A DNA stretch of 64,000 nucleotides from Paragyromitra xinjiangensis (lineage: Eukaryota; Ascomycota; Pezizomycetes; Pezizales; Discinaceae). The notes below the pieces were generated by a model. The model had not been told where the DNA came from. It worked only from the letters and a program-made list of their open reading frames with translations, and made no database searches. Numbering within the stretch: the first letter of the stretch is position 1; every line of letters starts with the position of its first letter. Position numbers and translations under genes: made by a program. Of the stretch, positions 53,130 through 62,145 are shown one piece after another. The stretch spans positions 1,178,001-1,242,000 of the forward strand of contig JBCAMK010000005.1 of assembly GCA_038503065.1 (NCBI GenBank), in the 5' to 3' direction.

Positions 53130-53826
53130 GGGGTGCATTCATGCCAAGACGGTCTTTTTTGCTGACACGCTCTTTTTCAGTGCGTTTTCGAATGACGACT
53201 AAGGGAGTATGATAGCCGTATGTGAAAGCCGCCCAGAACATTACTGAAAGCTTGTCGTTGGCAAAAGAAGGTTCTAGATATCGATCTTCGAGTGATGTAC
53301 CAGGTGGTCTTCGGACTTTTATTCAACCCCCACCACGTCCCAACTCAACCTTAATCTCATCTGTATATATATGCTCACGCCATGCATATTTTGACCAGTG
53401 CCGATGTGCTCGTGCAAAAGAGAGTCTATCCCGCTTGTGTACTCGATCAAGCCATGGTTTTTTCCGTGCAAAATGAATGTAGAAGTCATCCTGTCGCAGG
53501 GCGTTACCAACTGTTCTTGCAGAAAGCCCCAAATTCAAATCAACTGCAATTTCGTGTAACGAAGCACGTGGGTTATTGTTACTTATGCGTCGCAATCGTC
53601 TGTGACCCCTTTTGTCAAGTGCAGGCTTCTTTCCAGGTCGCTTGGGTGGATTGATGGTCCGGAATGTCTTCCATCGTGACACGACACGTTGAGCCTCAGA
53701 CTTCGAAAGTGGAGTCTCTTCAGCGATCTCGCGGTAATTTATGCCTTCGGCATGCTTTTCTATTACCTCTACCTGCTCCTCTGTGGTGGCCTGGCGTCGC
53801 TTTTTAGTAACGGGGTCGATAGGCAT
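53130..53826 (-). pseudogene. Tc1 transposase, N-terminal part, with a stop codon
   Basis: Minus strand from ATG 53826 (MPIDPVTKKRRQAT). HTH domain (VIEKHAEGINYREIAEE, RISNNNPRASLHEIA) and the first catalytic Asp in IYTDEIKVELGRGGG. A TGA at 53323-53325 interrupts the frame (CGA to TGA fits), after which IKVRRPPGT and KLSVMFWAAFTYG continue to the gypsy insertion. With the split and this stop the element cannot make transposase. Confidence 0.85.
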
Positions 53827-54004
53827 TTTGCGTGGGTGTTGTTGTGCTGGAGGAGTGTGTTTTTAGCGAGGCTCAATTTTGGCGTGTCCCGTTACCAAGC
53901 GACCACCATTTTACTGAAAATCAGTACCCTCTCAATAGTCCTTGCCAAGCCTAACCCCTGTCCGCCATCCGACCGTATCCACCATCCGGCCGTGCCACCC
54001 TGTA

Positions 54005-54201
54005 GAGCCGGGAGAGCAACGCCAACCAACGCCTCCCGTTACGTGAATTTAAAAAGTATCGAGCGAGTCAGAAACCCTAACCCACAAGGGAACACCCGAG
54101 TTCGAGGTATTTATTTTTTGTGATTCATTCAAATTATTTCATACCACGTCCAAATCCACAACAAATAACTAAATAGATACAACATGAACTATGCATGAAA
54201 A
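54005..54201. other. Right flank of the Tc1 element
   Basis: About 200 bp. The first ~50 bp, read on the minus strand (REALVGVALPALAR), may continue the scramblase 5' region in frame across the single TA target. Nothing else recognised. Confidence 0.35.
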
Positions 54202-54620
54202 TCTCAAGGAAAGAGGTCTCGTCAAGCCCTTTGGTATCACCAAAGGTGAGCAGTGCTACTTGAAGGAGACTTCGTTACGATGATAGTACAATGTTTTCCA
54301 CAGGCCTCATGTATTGTAGGAATCAAAGTGATTTTGGGGTGCGACAGCGGCAGCAACAATGATGTTCCTGAGGTAGAAACAGAGATGTTCTTTGGATAAC
54401 AGTACAGTAGAAGTAATGTAAGAGACATTGCTTAAAGAAGAAGAAAGAAAAGAACAAGAACAACAAAATCCATCGCTTATATATCCCACTTTTCCCTTAC
54501 CCTGACTCATCCATGACTCAACACATTCCAGACAACCGACTGAACTCAAAAGAAAAACAAAGAAACACAACATTCCAATCCGCATCCAATCAATCCTTTT
54601 CCTCCGTTGCATCCATGAAA
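54202..54620 (-). repeat. Second gypsy copy, 3' LTR
   Basis: Minus strand, starts TTTCATGGATG and ends CTTGAGA. It is clearly the same family as the 417-bp LTR (GATACCAAAGGGCTTGACG, AGTCATGGATGAGTCA, TATATAAGCGATGG), but diverged. A solo tail with its pol end beside it. Confidence 0.85.
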
Positions 54621-54871
54621 GTAGCCCCCCCTTCAAACGTGAGCTCCTGCGAACCTGAGGTACAACATCGTTAGGTTTATCGGGGTATCGTTGATGAAAA
54701 ACCTCCACTGCCTGTGTTTCTTGGTGATCCTTTGCCGATTCCCAGGTAGGTTGAGCGTAACCTGTCTATTTAACCAAGTATTCCAATTTTCCATATTGCA
54801 GCCTTGAATCCAGGATCTCGTCAATGTAATACTCTTCGTGATCATTAACTTGGACCGGGGGTGGTAGTGAA
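54621..54871 (-). pseudogene. Second gypsy copy, pol C-terminus
   Basis: Minus strand. Encodes the chromodomain end (EYYIDEILDSR, GYAQPTWESAKDHQ, FHQRYPDKPNDVVPQV) with Trp of KWTGY changed to a stop (TAG near 54771). It continues to RRSSRLKGG and the purine tract. The rest of the element is cut off by the half-LINE tail at 54872. Confidence 0.8.
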
Positions 54872-55083
54872 ATTTATTTATTTATTATTTATTTATTTAT
54901 TGTTCATACTTGCATGCATCTGAAACGGATATGGCGTACAGCAGAAGAAAACCCAACAGGAACATAAAAGAAAACAAAACAAAACAAAACTAACTAATCC
55001 TCCGCCAGTTCCAACTCAGCCTCTTCTAGGCTCGTCATCAGTGAATGTGTTAATACCCTGATCTAGTGACTCCCTCTCACAGT
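54872..55083 (-). mobile_element. Half-LINE copy, tail and 3' UTR
   Basis: Minus strand: (TTATTTA)n tail and about 190 bp of 3' UTR, cut at CTCTCACAGT by the CATCAG element at 55084. Inserted in the second gypsy copy. Confidence 0.8.
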
Positions 55084-55672
55084 CATCAGCAAGACCGCAC
55101 AATTCCGTCAGACGTATAGGGCGCCTCTAGCACCCCTAGCACTTGTGACGGAAATCAATGATCAGGAGATTACGCTGTGCGCACCAGGTGCGCCAGGTGG
55201 AAGTTAGCTGTGCCTGGTGTGCCAGGACGCATCCTGACATTATTCTGATAGCTTCCTGACCCATCCTGATAGCTCCTGAAGCTTTCGCGAAGGCCTCTGG
55301 AGCTCCTCTGGTCCATCTTGATCATATTGTGCAATAATCGTGATACCTCTGGAGGATACTGATATGTATCCAGAGCTAATCTGACACCCCTGATGCTCTG
55401 CGGAGGACTCGTGAAGATGAGCCTATTGTGTCTAGATCCAGTCAGACACCTATAATTTTACCTCCTAAAGTCCTGATTTGAGCTCCGCGTCTGATGACCT
55501 TGCTAGAAATCATGGTGATAGCTTATTGCGTCCTGGTGAATGCTCCTGAAGCCTCCTTGCATATCCTTATATTGGGATCTTTGATTTGTGGAAAATATTC
55601 CGTATATTACTGCTATTACTATTACCAACTAGTTACAACAAAAGAACTATCAATTCCCCTCCATATCCTGTG

Positions 55673-55920
55673 CACCAAAGGGTTTGCCTTGATTCGCGAA
55701 TAAGCCACCGGTATTCTGTGCCTGGCCACCCCCAAAGAGCCCATTCGCTTGCTGCAGTCTTCATGACAACCCCCGAAGCATTCTCCTACTCTCTTACTGC
55801 ACCAAAGGTTTTGCCTTGATTCGCGAATAAGCCACCGGTATTCTGTGCCTGGCCACCCCCAAAGAGCTCACCTTGAATAGCCATAGTCCTCACGACAACC
55901 CCCAAAGCATTCCCCTAGTC
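55673..55920 (+). repeat. Two-copy 128-bp tandem duplication
   Basis: CACCAAAGGGTTTGCCTTG at 55673 recurs at 55801 (one mismatch), and both units run through TTCGCGAATAAGCCACCGG, TGCCTGGCCACCCCCAAAGA and CACGACAACCCCCAAAGC. It lies just downstream of the DUF6532-like stop codon. Confidence 0.8.
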
Positions 55921-57054
55921 CCTTAAAGCATCCTCTCTATCCTCCCCCTGAACCTCGCTGCTATCCACTGTTTCTCCCTCTCCACCTCCCCCCCCTCCCT
56001 CCACGTTACCCTCGCTATTTGAAGGTGCCGAGGTCTCTACTCCTGCTAGCCGTGCGAGGAGTGTCAATCCCGAATGATCTGGAGTGGGAGACCGCTCCCG
56101 GCTTGGTGTAGGTGGAGGAATTGTGGTCTTTCCTCTTCGGAAGGCCTCCAGAGCTTTTGTGAGAGCAAGATTTTCTACGCAGAAGGCTTCCACAGCTATA
56201 ACTTCCTCAGTACCATTTGCCCTCGAAATCTATAAAGTCAGCAAGCGGAAAAATAATTCCGGATCGTACATACCAGCATTCGTAGCCGTTCCTTCAACAC
56301 CTCCATCGTGCCCTGCTGATTTTCAAGGCTAGGACTCCTCCAAGTGTTCATCATTCTCGTGAAGGTTCCTAGAGTGATCATGAGATTTAGTCAAGCTCTC
56401 TATATGGCTCTCAGGATACTCACGCATGACGCTTTGATTACTCCCTGTGAAGTCGTCCGGCTTGACATAGATCCCACTGCTCCAAGCCCACAAACAGTGC
56501 CATATCCCAGTTGCTACTAGACACACGAAGACTGGGTTGATCCTTTCTAGGAATTCGGGATCTTTGGAACCCAACATCTTTACCCCTTGGAAGTATTTGG
56601 CGAATATGACGCTTGTGATTTCGGGTGCCCAAAAGCGGCATGAGCAGTCCTAATGGCTGTCAGAGTATTCTAGATAGCTTCTGGGGCACTGCTTGTGCTA
56701 CTTACTGTGTAGTTGTCAGAATGGCTTAAAAACCTATCGTTCTCCAGGAGATATTCGATTCTGGCAACTATCTCCGCCCGGCTTGTGCATTGACGGAGCT
56801 TATATAGAACCCCTGCCTCAACCTTCTCCTTGATCAAATAAATCAAGTGCGATCTGGCCCGAGAATAGAAGCTCTTTATCTATTATGTTGGTAGTTAGCA
56901 GGGGCTTATGGGGCTCTCGTGAAGGTTGATGGAGCATTCACCTGAGCCTGGCTGTCAATGCACATGATCACACTCAATAGTAGTTCTTCATTCGCCCTAT
57001 TCCAGAGTTCGGTTACTATGGCCAACAGATGGGCAGCAGAAGGTAAAGGCTGCT
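55915..57054 (-). CDS. DUF6532-like protein, 5' end cut by half-LINE
   Basis: Five exons on the minus strand: 56942-57054 (partial), 56706-56879, 56424-56649, 56274-56368 and 55915-56229. All introns are GT-AG, 44-62 nt, and phases agree, so the remaining ~307 codons are intact. Sequence: LWNRANEELLLSVIMCIDSQ, SHLIYLIKEKVEAGVLYK, RIEYLLENDRFL, WAPEITSVIFAKYFQG, NPVFVCLVATGIWH, WSSGIYVKPDDFTG, then EVLKERLRML, and a C-terminal region with a Gly run and PPPTPSRERSPTPD. The middle resembles DUF6532, a fungal family without known role. It may be the element's own protein or captured cargo. No catalytic motif of a known transposase was recognised. Confidence 0.6.
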
Positions 57055-57355
57055 GATTTATTTATTTATTGCTCATACTCGCATGCATCCGAATCGGATA
57101 TGGCGTACAATAAGAGAAAACCCAACAGGAACGAAAAGAAAATAAAACAAACTAACTAAACCCTCCACTAGTTCCATCTCAGCCTCTCTCAGGCTCATCG
57201 TCAGTTGATATATTAAGGAAAGACAAGTGACTACCCAAAGATCTCAACCTGTTCCTTTTTCCTTCACCATCGCATGTTTTGGGCCTATAGCCCTCCTTCC
57301 ACTGAATCCTAAGACCCCTGAAGGCTGGTTAAATCATAACAGGTAGGGAAAAAAC

Positions 57356-59287
57356 TTAAACAACCATGCGATCCTGACGTTCGCTGGCCCTAAGTCTTGC
57401 TTGAGTGAGTGTGAGGCAACCAGAAAAGTTACCACGATGCTGTTCGTTACAGTTCTTGCAACATATGATAGTGTGGAGGCAAGGAGCTCCCTTGATGGTG
57501 CAAGAGGAGGTTGCGCAGGAGTGAGAGGATGCTGTATGTGGCCCAGCACAGATGTTGCAGAAGGGTGTCTTGCTGGTACAGCGTTGTTGTGGGTGGCCAA
57601 AGGCCAGGCAGGTGGTGCTTTGAGTGTCTGGCCTAAAGCGAAGGTATTTCATCAGCAAAAGGTTTGGATTTCCGCCCAGTGCCATTTTATGTAATCCCCA
57701 TTCGCCCAGAGGAGATATGAGAAATCCCGATATTGCATTGGAATCAGCTCATCAAACTGCATATTCCCACGCGGGGCTTGGCAGGATCGGATGAGGTTTA
57801 ACCTTTGGTCTTACTTGTTGAATATCACAATTTTAAGCCCAAAAACTTGATTTTCAACATGTAAGACCAAAGGTTAAACATCATCCGATCCTGCCAAGCC
57901 CCGCGTGGGAATATGCAGTTTGATGAGCTGATTCCAATGCAATATCGGGATTTCTCATATCTCCTCTGGGCGAATGGGGATTACATAAAATGGCACTGGG
58001 CGGAAATCCAAACCTTTTGCTGATGTTGGTGACTTTGTGACGAAGTCCAAACATGGAGAGCCCTCTCTCGAGGGCAGTGGTGGCAGGCTGCTTCCCCACA
58101 ATGGTAAGAACTATAGAGGATGCCTGTTTCCCCTCTCTCTGCTCAGGTCTGGTGAGCCAGCGGGGGTCGCGAAGTAGGGTGGTGCCTGGGTTGAACTGCT
58201 CAACCTCAGACCTGATCTGCTGGAATCCCTCTTCGCCAGAGGGGATGGAGGTGGGAACGTTGTGCACAACAACTTGGGTAAGGACTGCTTCCTTCTCCAT
58301 GCTGGTGGCATTGGGAATGGTGGTGCGGACAACTTCTTCAAGCTTCTGTCTTTGCTTGAGGAGGGAGTCAGAGGTGGTGGAGGTAACAGCAATGAGCTGC
58401 ACATGGTGGGCAGGAGTGAATCGCACTTCTGCAATCAATGGCCTTTCCAGGGCAGCATTGACTGCATTGCGAATGAGGAGTGGTGTGATGTCATCAGGAA
58501 TGGGTAGACCATTCCTTGTGATGATGAGGGTTCTGTTGCGTTTTGGAGGCGCTGTAGGTTGTTTGGAAGGCTTTGGGGCCTTGTTGGCGGGTCTGGAAGC
58601 CTTTTTAGAGGCAACCTGAGCCCAGGAGGTGGTAGCTGGCGGAGGAGCAGGTGCTGGAGGTAGGGGGAGGTTGGCAGAGGTCAGAATCGTTGTAAGTGTC
58701 CGTTTCTGTTCCAAGTCTGCAACCTTGGAGGTGAGGGTGGCCACCTTTTCCACTAGAGCTGGGTCATTGTGGAAGGTAGGGGCTGGTGGGGGTGTGAGGA
58801 TAGCTTTTTCAAGCTGCTTGATGCGTTTGGTGAGTGCCTTGATGAGCCTGTTCTGCTCATCCATCACTGCGAAGAGGGAGGGGTTGTAGTTCTCCCCAGT
58901 ACCAATGGCACCAAGGCGATCCAAATTGCTGTTAGAATCATCCATCTGGATGACTGGAGGTAGGGTGGTGGAGAAGGTGAGGGGTCCCTCTGTGTCCGTC
59001 ATGTCAGAGTCAGACTCTTCCAAGAGAACAGAGCCACTGTCTGTACCAGTGGGGTCTGTGGCGGGCAGGGAGGCATAGTGAGGTAGGGGGACTGCTGGGC
59101 AAAGTGGCAGGGCTTGTGTAGGTGTCTGCTCTGGGTCTCCATGGAGCAGAGGCGAAAAACGGGTGTTTGGGGGTGTTGTAGGGGCGCCAAATGGCGTTTG
59201 AAGCGGGTTTTGGGGTGAACTGGTCACAGAAGAGGGAGACCTGAAGCCTCTGCCTCTCCCTCTGCCTCTAGACGAAGAGGAAGACAT
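57356..59287 (-). pseudogene. Half-LINE ORF1 split by the palindromic element
   Basis: Coding parts are 58026-59287 and 57356-57649. Without the insertion and its TT duplication the frame has 1554 nt, six more than the copy at 2588-4135 because of two extra residues (GT of DPTGTDSGS), so ORF1 was intact when the palindrome arrived. ATG 59287 (MSSSSSRGRGRGRG), coiled-coil-like part, and the knuckles CTTCLAFGHPQQRC, CNICAGPH and CKNCNEQH. Confidence 0.88.
57650..58025. mobile_element. Near-perfect 376-bp palindromic (foldback) element with CATCAG ends
   Basis: Two arms of about 180 bp (57650-57829 and 57846-58025) are inverted copies with only a few mismatches around a ~16-bp centre. Ends CATCAGCAAAAGG and CCTTTTGCTGATG. 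The host sequence AAGGTATTTGGTGAC is split with TT duplicated (57648-57649, 58026-58027). The terminal CATCAGCAAAA is shared with the larger CATCAG elements. The high arm identity implies recent formation. Each right-arm strand has a 48-codon frame (MQFDELIPMQYRDFSYLLWA...), of unknown meaning. Confidence 0.85.
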
Positions 59288-59608
59288 AGAGAAGGGTCCT
59301 GAACCGACAGGAGGAGGTAGGGTGTGTTGGGGGGTTGCTGGGCCCTGGAGGGGGTCCCTGGCGGAAGGGGGTGGGAAATTGAGCAGAACTTCTGCAGTTC
59401 TGGTCGGATCCGAACGAACAAGAGGGCGATCGAACGGGCGCGCCGAGGCGGTTCCAAAAAGCCCGGGGTCGAGCTAATCGGACGAAAACTGGTGGAGTTA
59501 TGAGAAGATGCAGAATCTCAAGATTTGGTGAGGTTTTTGGAAGTGAGGGGTAAATAAGCGAATTCAACAACAACTTTTGCAAATCCAGTGCAAACCAGAC
59601 GTACAATA

Positions 59609-60312
59609 TGTAACGGGGGTAGGCCTGGGTGGATAGGCTAGGTGTACGGCCGTTGCGAAATGGATATAGATCAGGTTCAGAATCCGATTCTTTCATGCAA
59701 AACTACTCAAGAATCTTAAGGGCTCAATTATCGCTGAAGAATAGAGCAGCAGGGTGGAGCATTCGCGATGTATTTAACACCTGCGTTCCGCAGTCCTCGC
59801 TCTGCCGTGCTCTAGTGGGGGACTGGGTTTGACCCAGAGTCCCATTTGCCAAATGGACTGGTGTTCTACTCCGGAAGACCTTCCGTACTTCCGGGGGCTA
59901 TGCTTCAAGAGCTGCCGCACCTCCATTAGCAATCTGACCACTTCTAGACTCTATGAACCACCGGCATAGTCCTGCACACTGCAGTCCTACATGCACGGCG
60001 CAGTTCAGTCTAATCCGCATGTGTATTACCTGTAGATAGCGCTGCCAGTGCGTTGCCTATCAGCTTCCGCTGATGCATACTGCACAGGTTGATTCAGAAC
60101 TCTACCACTTCCTCGGAGTGGTAGATGCAGCCGTCTATGTGCCGTCAGCTCGTCAGCTTACGCACATGCGGTTCCTCTGTATCAACCAGATCAGTGGGAC
60201 GCGGTAGCTCTCTGCATGTGGGAGCAACCCCACCCATACAGGCTCCTACAGTCCCATCAGTCCAGCCCTATCTACTACACATACTAGAGGCAGTAACGGC
60301 GTACCTGTTACA
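59609..60312 (-). mobile_element. Solo LTR family S, inverted copy
   Basis: 704 bp, TGTAACGGGGGTAGGC to CGTACCTGTTACA. It is the reverse complement of 30713-31405 over its length except for an extra ~10 bp (GGTACGCCGT) near the right end. It lies between two half-LINEs in opposite orientation, so recombination at the LTR probably removed their 5' parts. Confidence 0.7.
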
Positions 60313-60997
60313 CCATGTGCAGCTCATTGCTGTCACCTCCACCACCTCTGACTCTCTCCTCAAGCAAAGACAGAAGCTTGAGGAAGTAGTTCGCAACACC
60401 ATCCCCAATGCCAGCAGCATGGAGAAGGAAGCAGTCCTGACCCAGGTTGTTGTGCACAACATTCCCACCTCCATTCCCACCTCCATTCCCTCTGGCGAAG
60501 AGGGTTTCCAACAGATCAGGTCTGAGGTTGAGCAGTTCAACCCAGGCACCACCCTACTTCGCGACCCCCGCTGGCTCACTAGACCTGAGCAGAGAGAGGG
60601 GAAACAGGCATCCTCCATGGTTCTTACCATTGTGGGGAAGCAGCCTGCCACCACTGCCCTTGAGAGAGGGCTCTCCATGTTTGGACTTTGCCACAAAGTC
60701 ACCAAATACCTCCGCTTTGGGCCAGACACCCAATGTACTACCTGCCTGGCCTTTGGCCACCCACAACAACGCTGTACCAGCAAGACACCCTTCTGCAACA
60801 TCTGTGCTGGGCCACATACAGCATCCTCCCACTCCTGCGCAACCTCCTCTTGCACCATCAAGGGAGCTCCCTGCCTCCACAACATCATCTGTTGCAAGAA
60901 CTGTAACGAACCGCATCGTGGTAACTTTTCTGGTTGCCTCAAACTCACCCAAGCCAAACTTAGTGCCAGCGAACGTCAGGATCGCATGGTAACTTAA
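60313..60997 (+). pseudogene. Half-LINE ORF1, C-terminal part
   Basis: About 228 codons from HVQLIAVTSTTSDSLLKQ to DRMVT, with the zinc knuckles. A 12-bp duplication (CACCTCCATTCC) gives IPTSIPTSIPSGEE where other copies have IPTSIPSGEE. The upstream frame enters the LTR and is not native. Confidence 0.85.
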
Positions 60998-61318
60998 GTT
61001 ACACCCCACCCTTATTGATGTATCCAACCTTCAGGGGTCTCTGGACCTGGTGGAAGGAGTGCTATAGGCACAAAGGAAGCGATGGTAAAGGAAGAATGCC
61101 CAGGGTAGTCTTGACACTGTGAGAGGGAGTCACTAGATCGGGGTATTAACACATTCACTGATGACGAGCCTAGAAGAGGCTGAGTTGGAACTGGTGGAGG
61201 ATTAGTTAGTTTTGTTTTGTTTTCTTTTATGTTCCTGTTGGGTTTTCTTCTGCTGTACGCCATATCCGTTTCGGATGCATGCGAGTATGAACAATAAATA
61301 AATAAATAAATAAATAAA
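60313..61318 (+). mobile_element. Half-LINE copy, 5'-truncated
   Basis: ORF1 C-terminal half, 3' UTR and (AATA)n tail, inserted in LINE-C ORF1. Nearly identical to the 2192-4454 copy in the 3' UTR. Confidence 0.85.
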
Positions 61319-62116
61319 TCTTCTAGCGAAGCTGACGAAGACGAAGAAGACATCGGAGGACAAGAATACAACTCTGACATGAACTTCACACAATTTGCGC
61401 CCGAGGAACTTCAAAACCTCAATCATGGCAAAGCCACTAATTACCTCGCCTGGCTCATCCAAAGCCAAATTGCAGACCTTAAGCTAGACTTTGAACAACA
61501 GCTAAGCAGTCTCAAAACCCAGATTCAGTTCAGCCACAAACAGCATAAATCCTCCCTCACCAAACTCGCCGACATCAAGGCACAAAACACTAGACTCCAA
61601 AATGATGTTCGCACCCTAGACAACAGACTCCACAGCTTGCAAACAGCAAAAACCACACCAACCGCCCCCATCATCCCCACCATTCAAGCTCTCCAATTCA
61701 CCAACCAGACCAAACCCAAACAAGGAGCTCAAACCTCCTACGCCAACATCACCGCCCCAGCACCAGGCGAACCATCCTTCCAACCAGTCCAAAACAAAAA
61801 GGGCAAAAAACCAACACCCCATCCCCTCTCCAAACCGGACTACACCACAGACAAAAGAGAAATAATCCTAGAACTCACCGAACCTCTCCCAGCAACTATC
61901 ACACCAGACGCAATTCTTGACGCCATCAACAACAAGCTAGGAGTGCAAAAGACCTGCATCCTCGCAGTAAAGAAAACCAATGGAGACAATTTAATGCTCC
62001 TCACATGACCCAATGAACCAGCAGACACCTTCCTCACGCAATTCCAACACGAAATCACCTCTGCCTGCACACTACTCAAAATTCCCATCACCAACACCAG
62101 AGTTAACAGCAGATGG
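61319..62116 (+). pseudogene. LINE-C ORF1 fragment, copy 2
   Basis: Plus strand. Matches LINE-C ORF1 from SSSEADEDEEDIGGQEYN through NFTQFAPEELQ and YLAWLIQSQIADLKLDFE to ITNTRVNSRW. A TGA at 62006-62008 interrupts the frame (LLT-stop-PNEP against TTKPNEA). The fragment is cut by the half-LINE on the left and by an LTR end on the right, before the zinc knuckles. Confidence 0.85.
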
Positions 62117-62145
62117 TGTAACGGGTACACCGTTACTGCCTCTAG
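62117..62145 (+). mobile_element. LTR family S, 29-bp terminal piece
   Basis: Starts TGTAACGGGTACACCGTTAC and ends TGCCTCTAG, matching one end of the 59609-60312 LTR (inverted) and, less exactly, 30713. It sits in LINE-C ORF1; another LINE-C inserted right after CTCTAG. Confidence 0.65.

Larger units (their letters stand above)
44132..54002 (-). mobile_element. Tc1/mariner element carrying nested pogo and gypsy insertions
   Basis: The outer ends are perfect inverted repeats of about 85 bp starting CAGGGTGGCACGGCCGGATG (44132 onward; inverted to 54002), flanked by TA (44130-44131, 54003-54004). Transposase pieces lie on the minus strand (53130-53826 and 46700-47097). Without the pogo and gypsy insertions the element is about 1.6 kb, usual for Tc1. 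Left of the transposase a ~27-bp stretch GGACTATTGAGAGGGTAC is duplicated (44193, 46512). Confidence 0.85.
55084..57054 (-). mobile_element. CATCAG element with DUF6532-like gene, second copy
   Basis: Starts CATCAGCAAGACC at 55084 inside a half-LINE 3' UTR. Its gene runs on the minus strand toward this terminus, exactly as the decayed gene at 35-1027 runs toward the terminus at 2041 (0.8-1 kb of repeat-rich non-coding DNA between). The right edge is the tail of another half-LINE at 57055, so the far end is not visible. ATCAGCAG at the edge may be chance. Non-coding sequence 55100-55660 has many CTCCTGA/GGAGCT-type repeats. Confidence 0.55.
57055..59608 (-). mobile_element. Half-LINE copy, nearly full length, broken by a palindrome
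   Basis: Minus strand: tail (TTTA)n at 57055-57073, 3' UTR, ORF1, and a 5' UTR to 59608 that includes part of both 5' monomers. The 376-bp palindrome 57650-58025 is inserted in ORF1. The 5' end is truncated at the inverted LTR. Confidence 0.85.

Noticed and set aside
53222..53654. Plus-strand frames over the Tc1 transposase
   Set aside because: They are antisense shadows; the minus-strand frame has the HTH and the catalytic Asp context.
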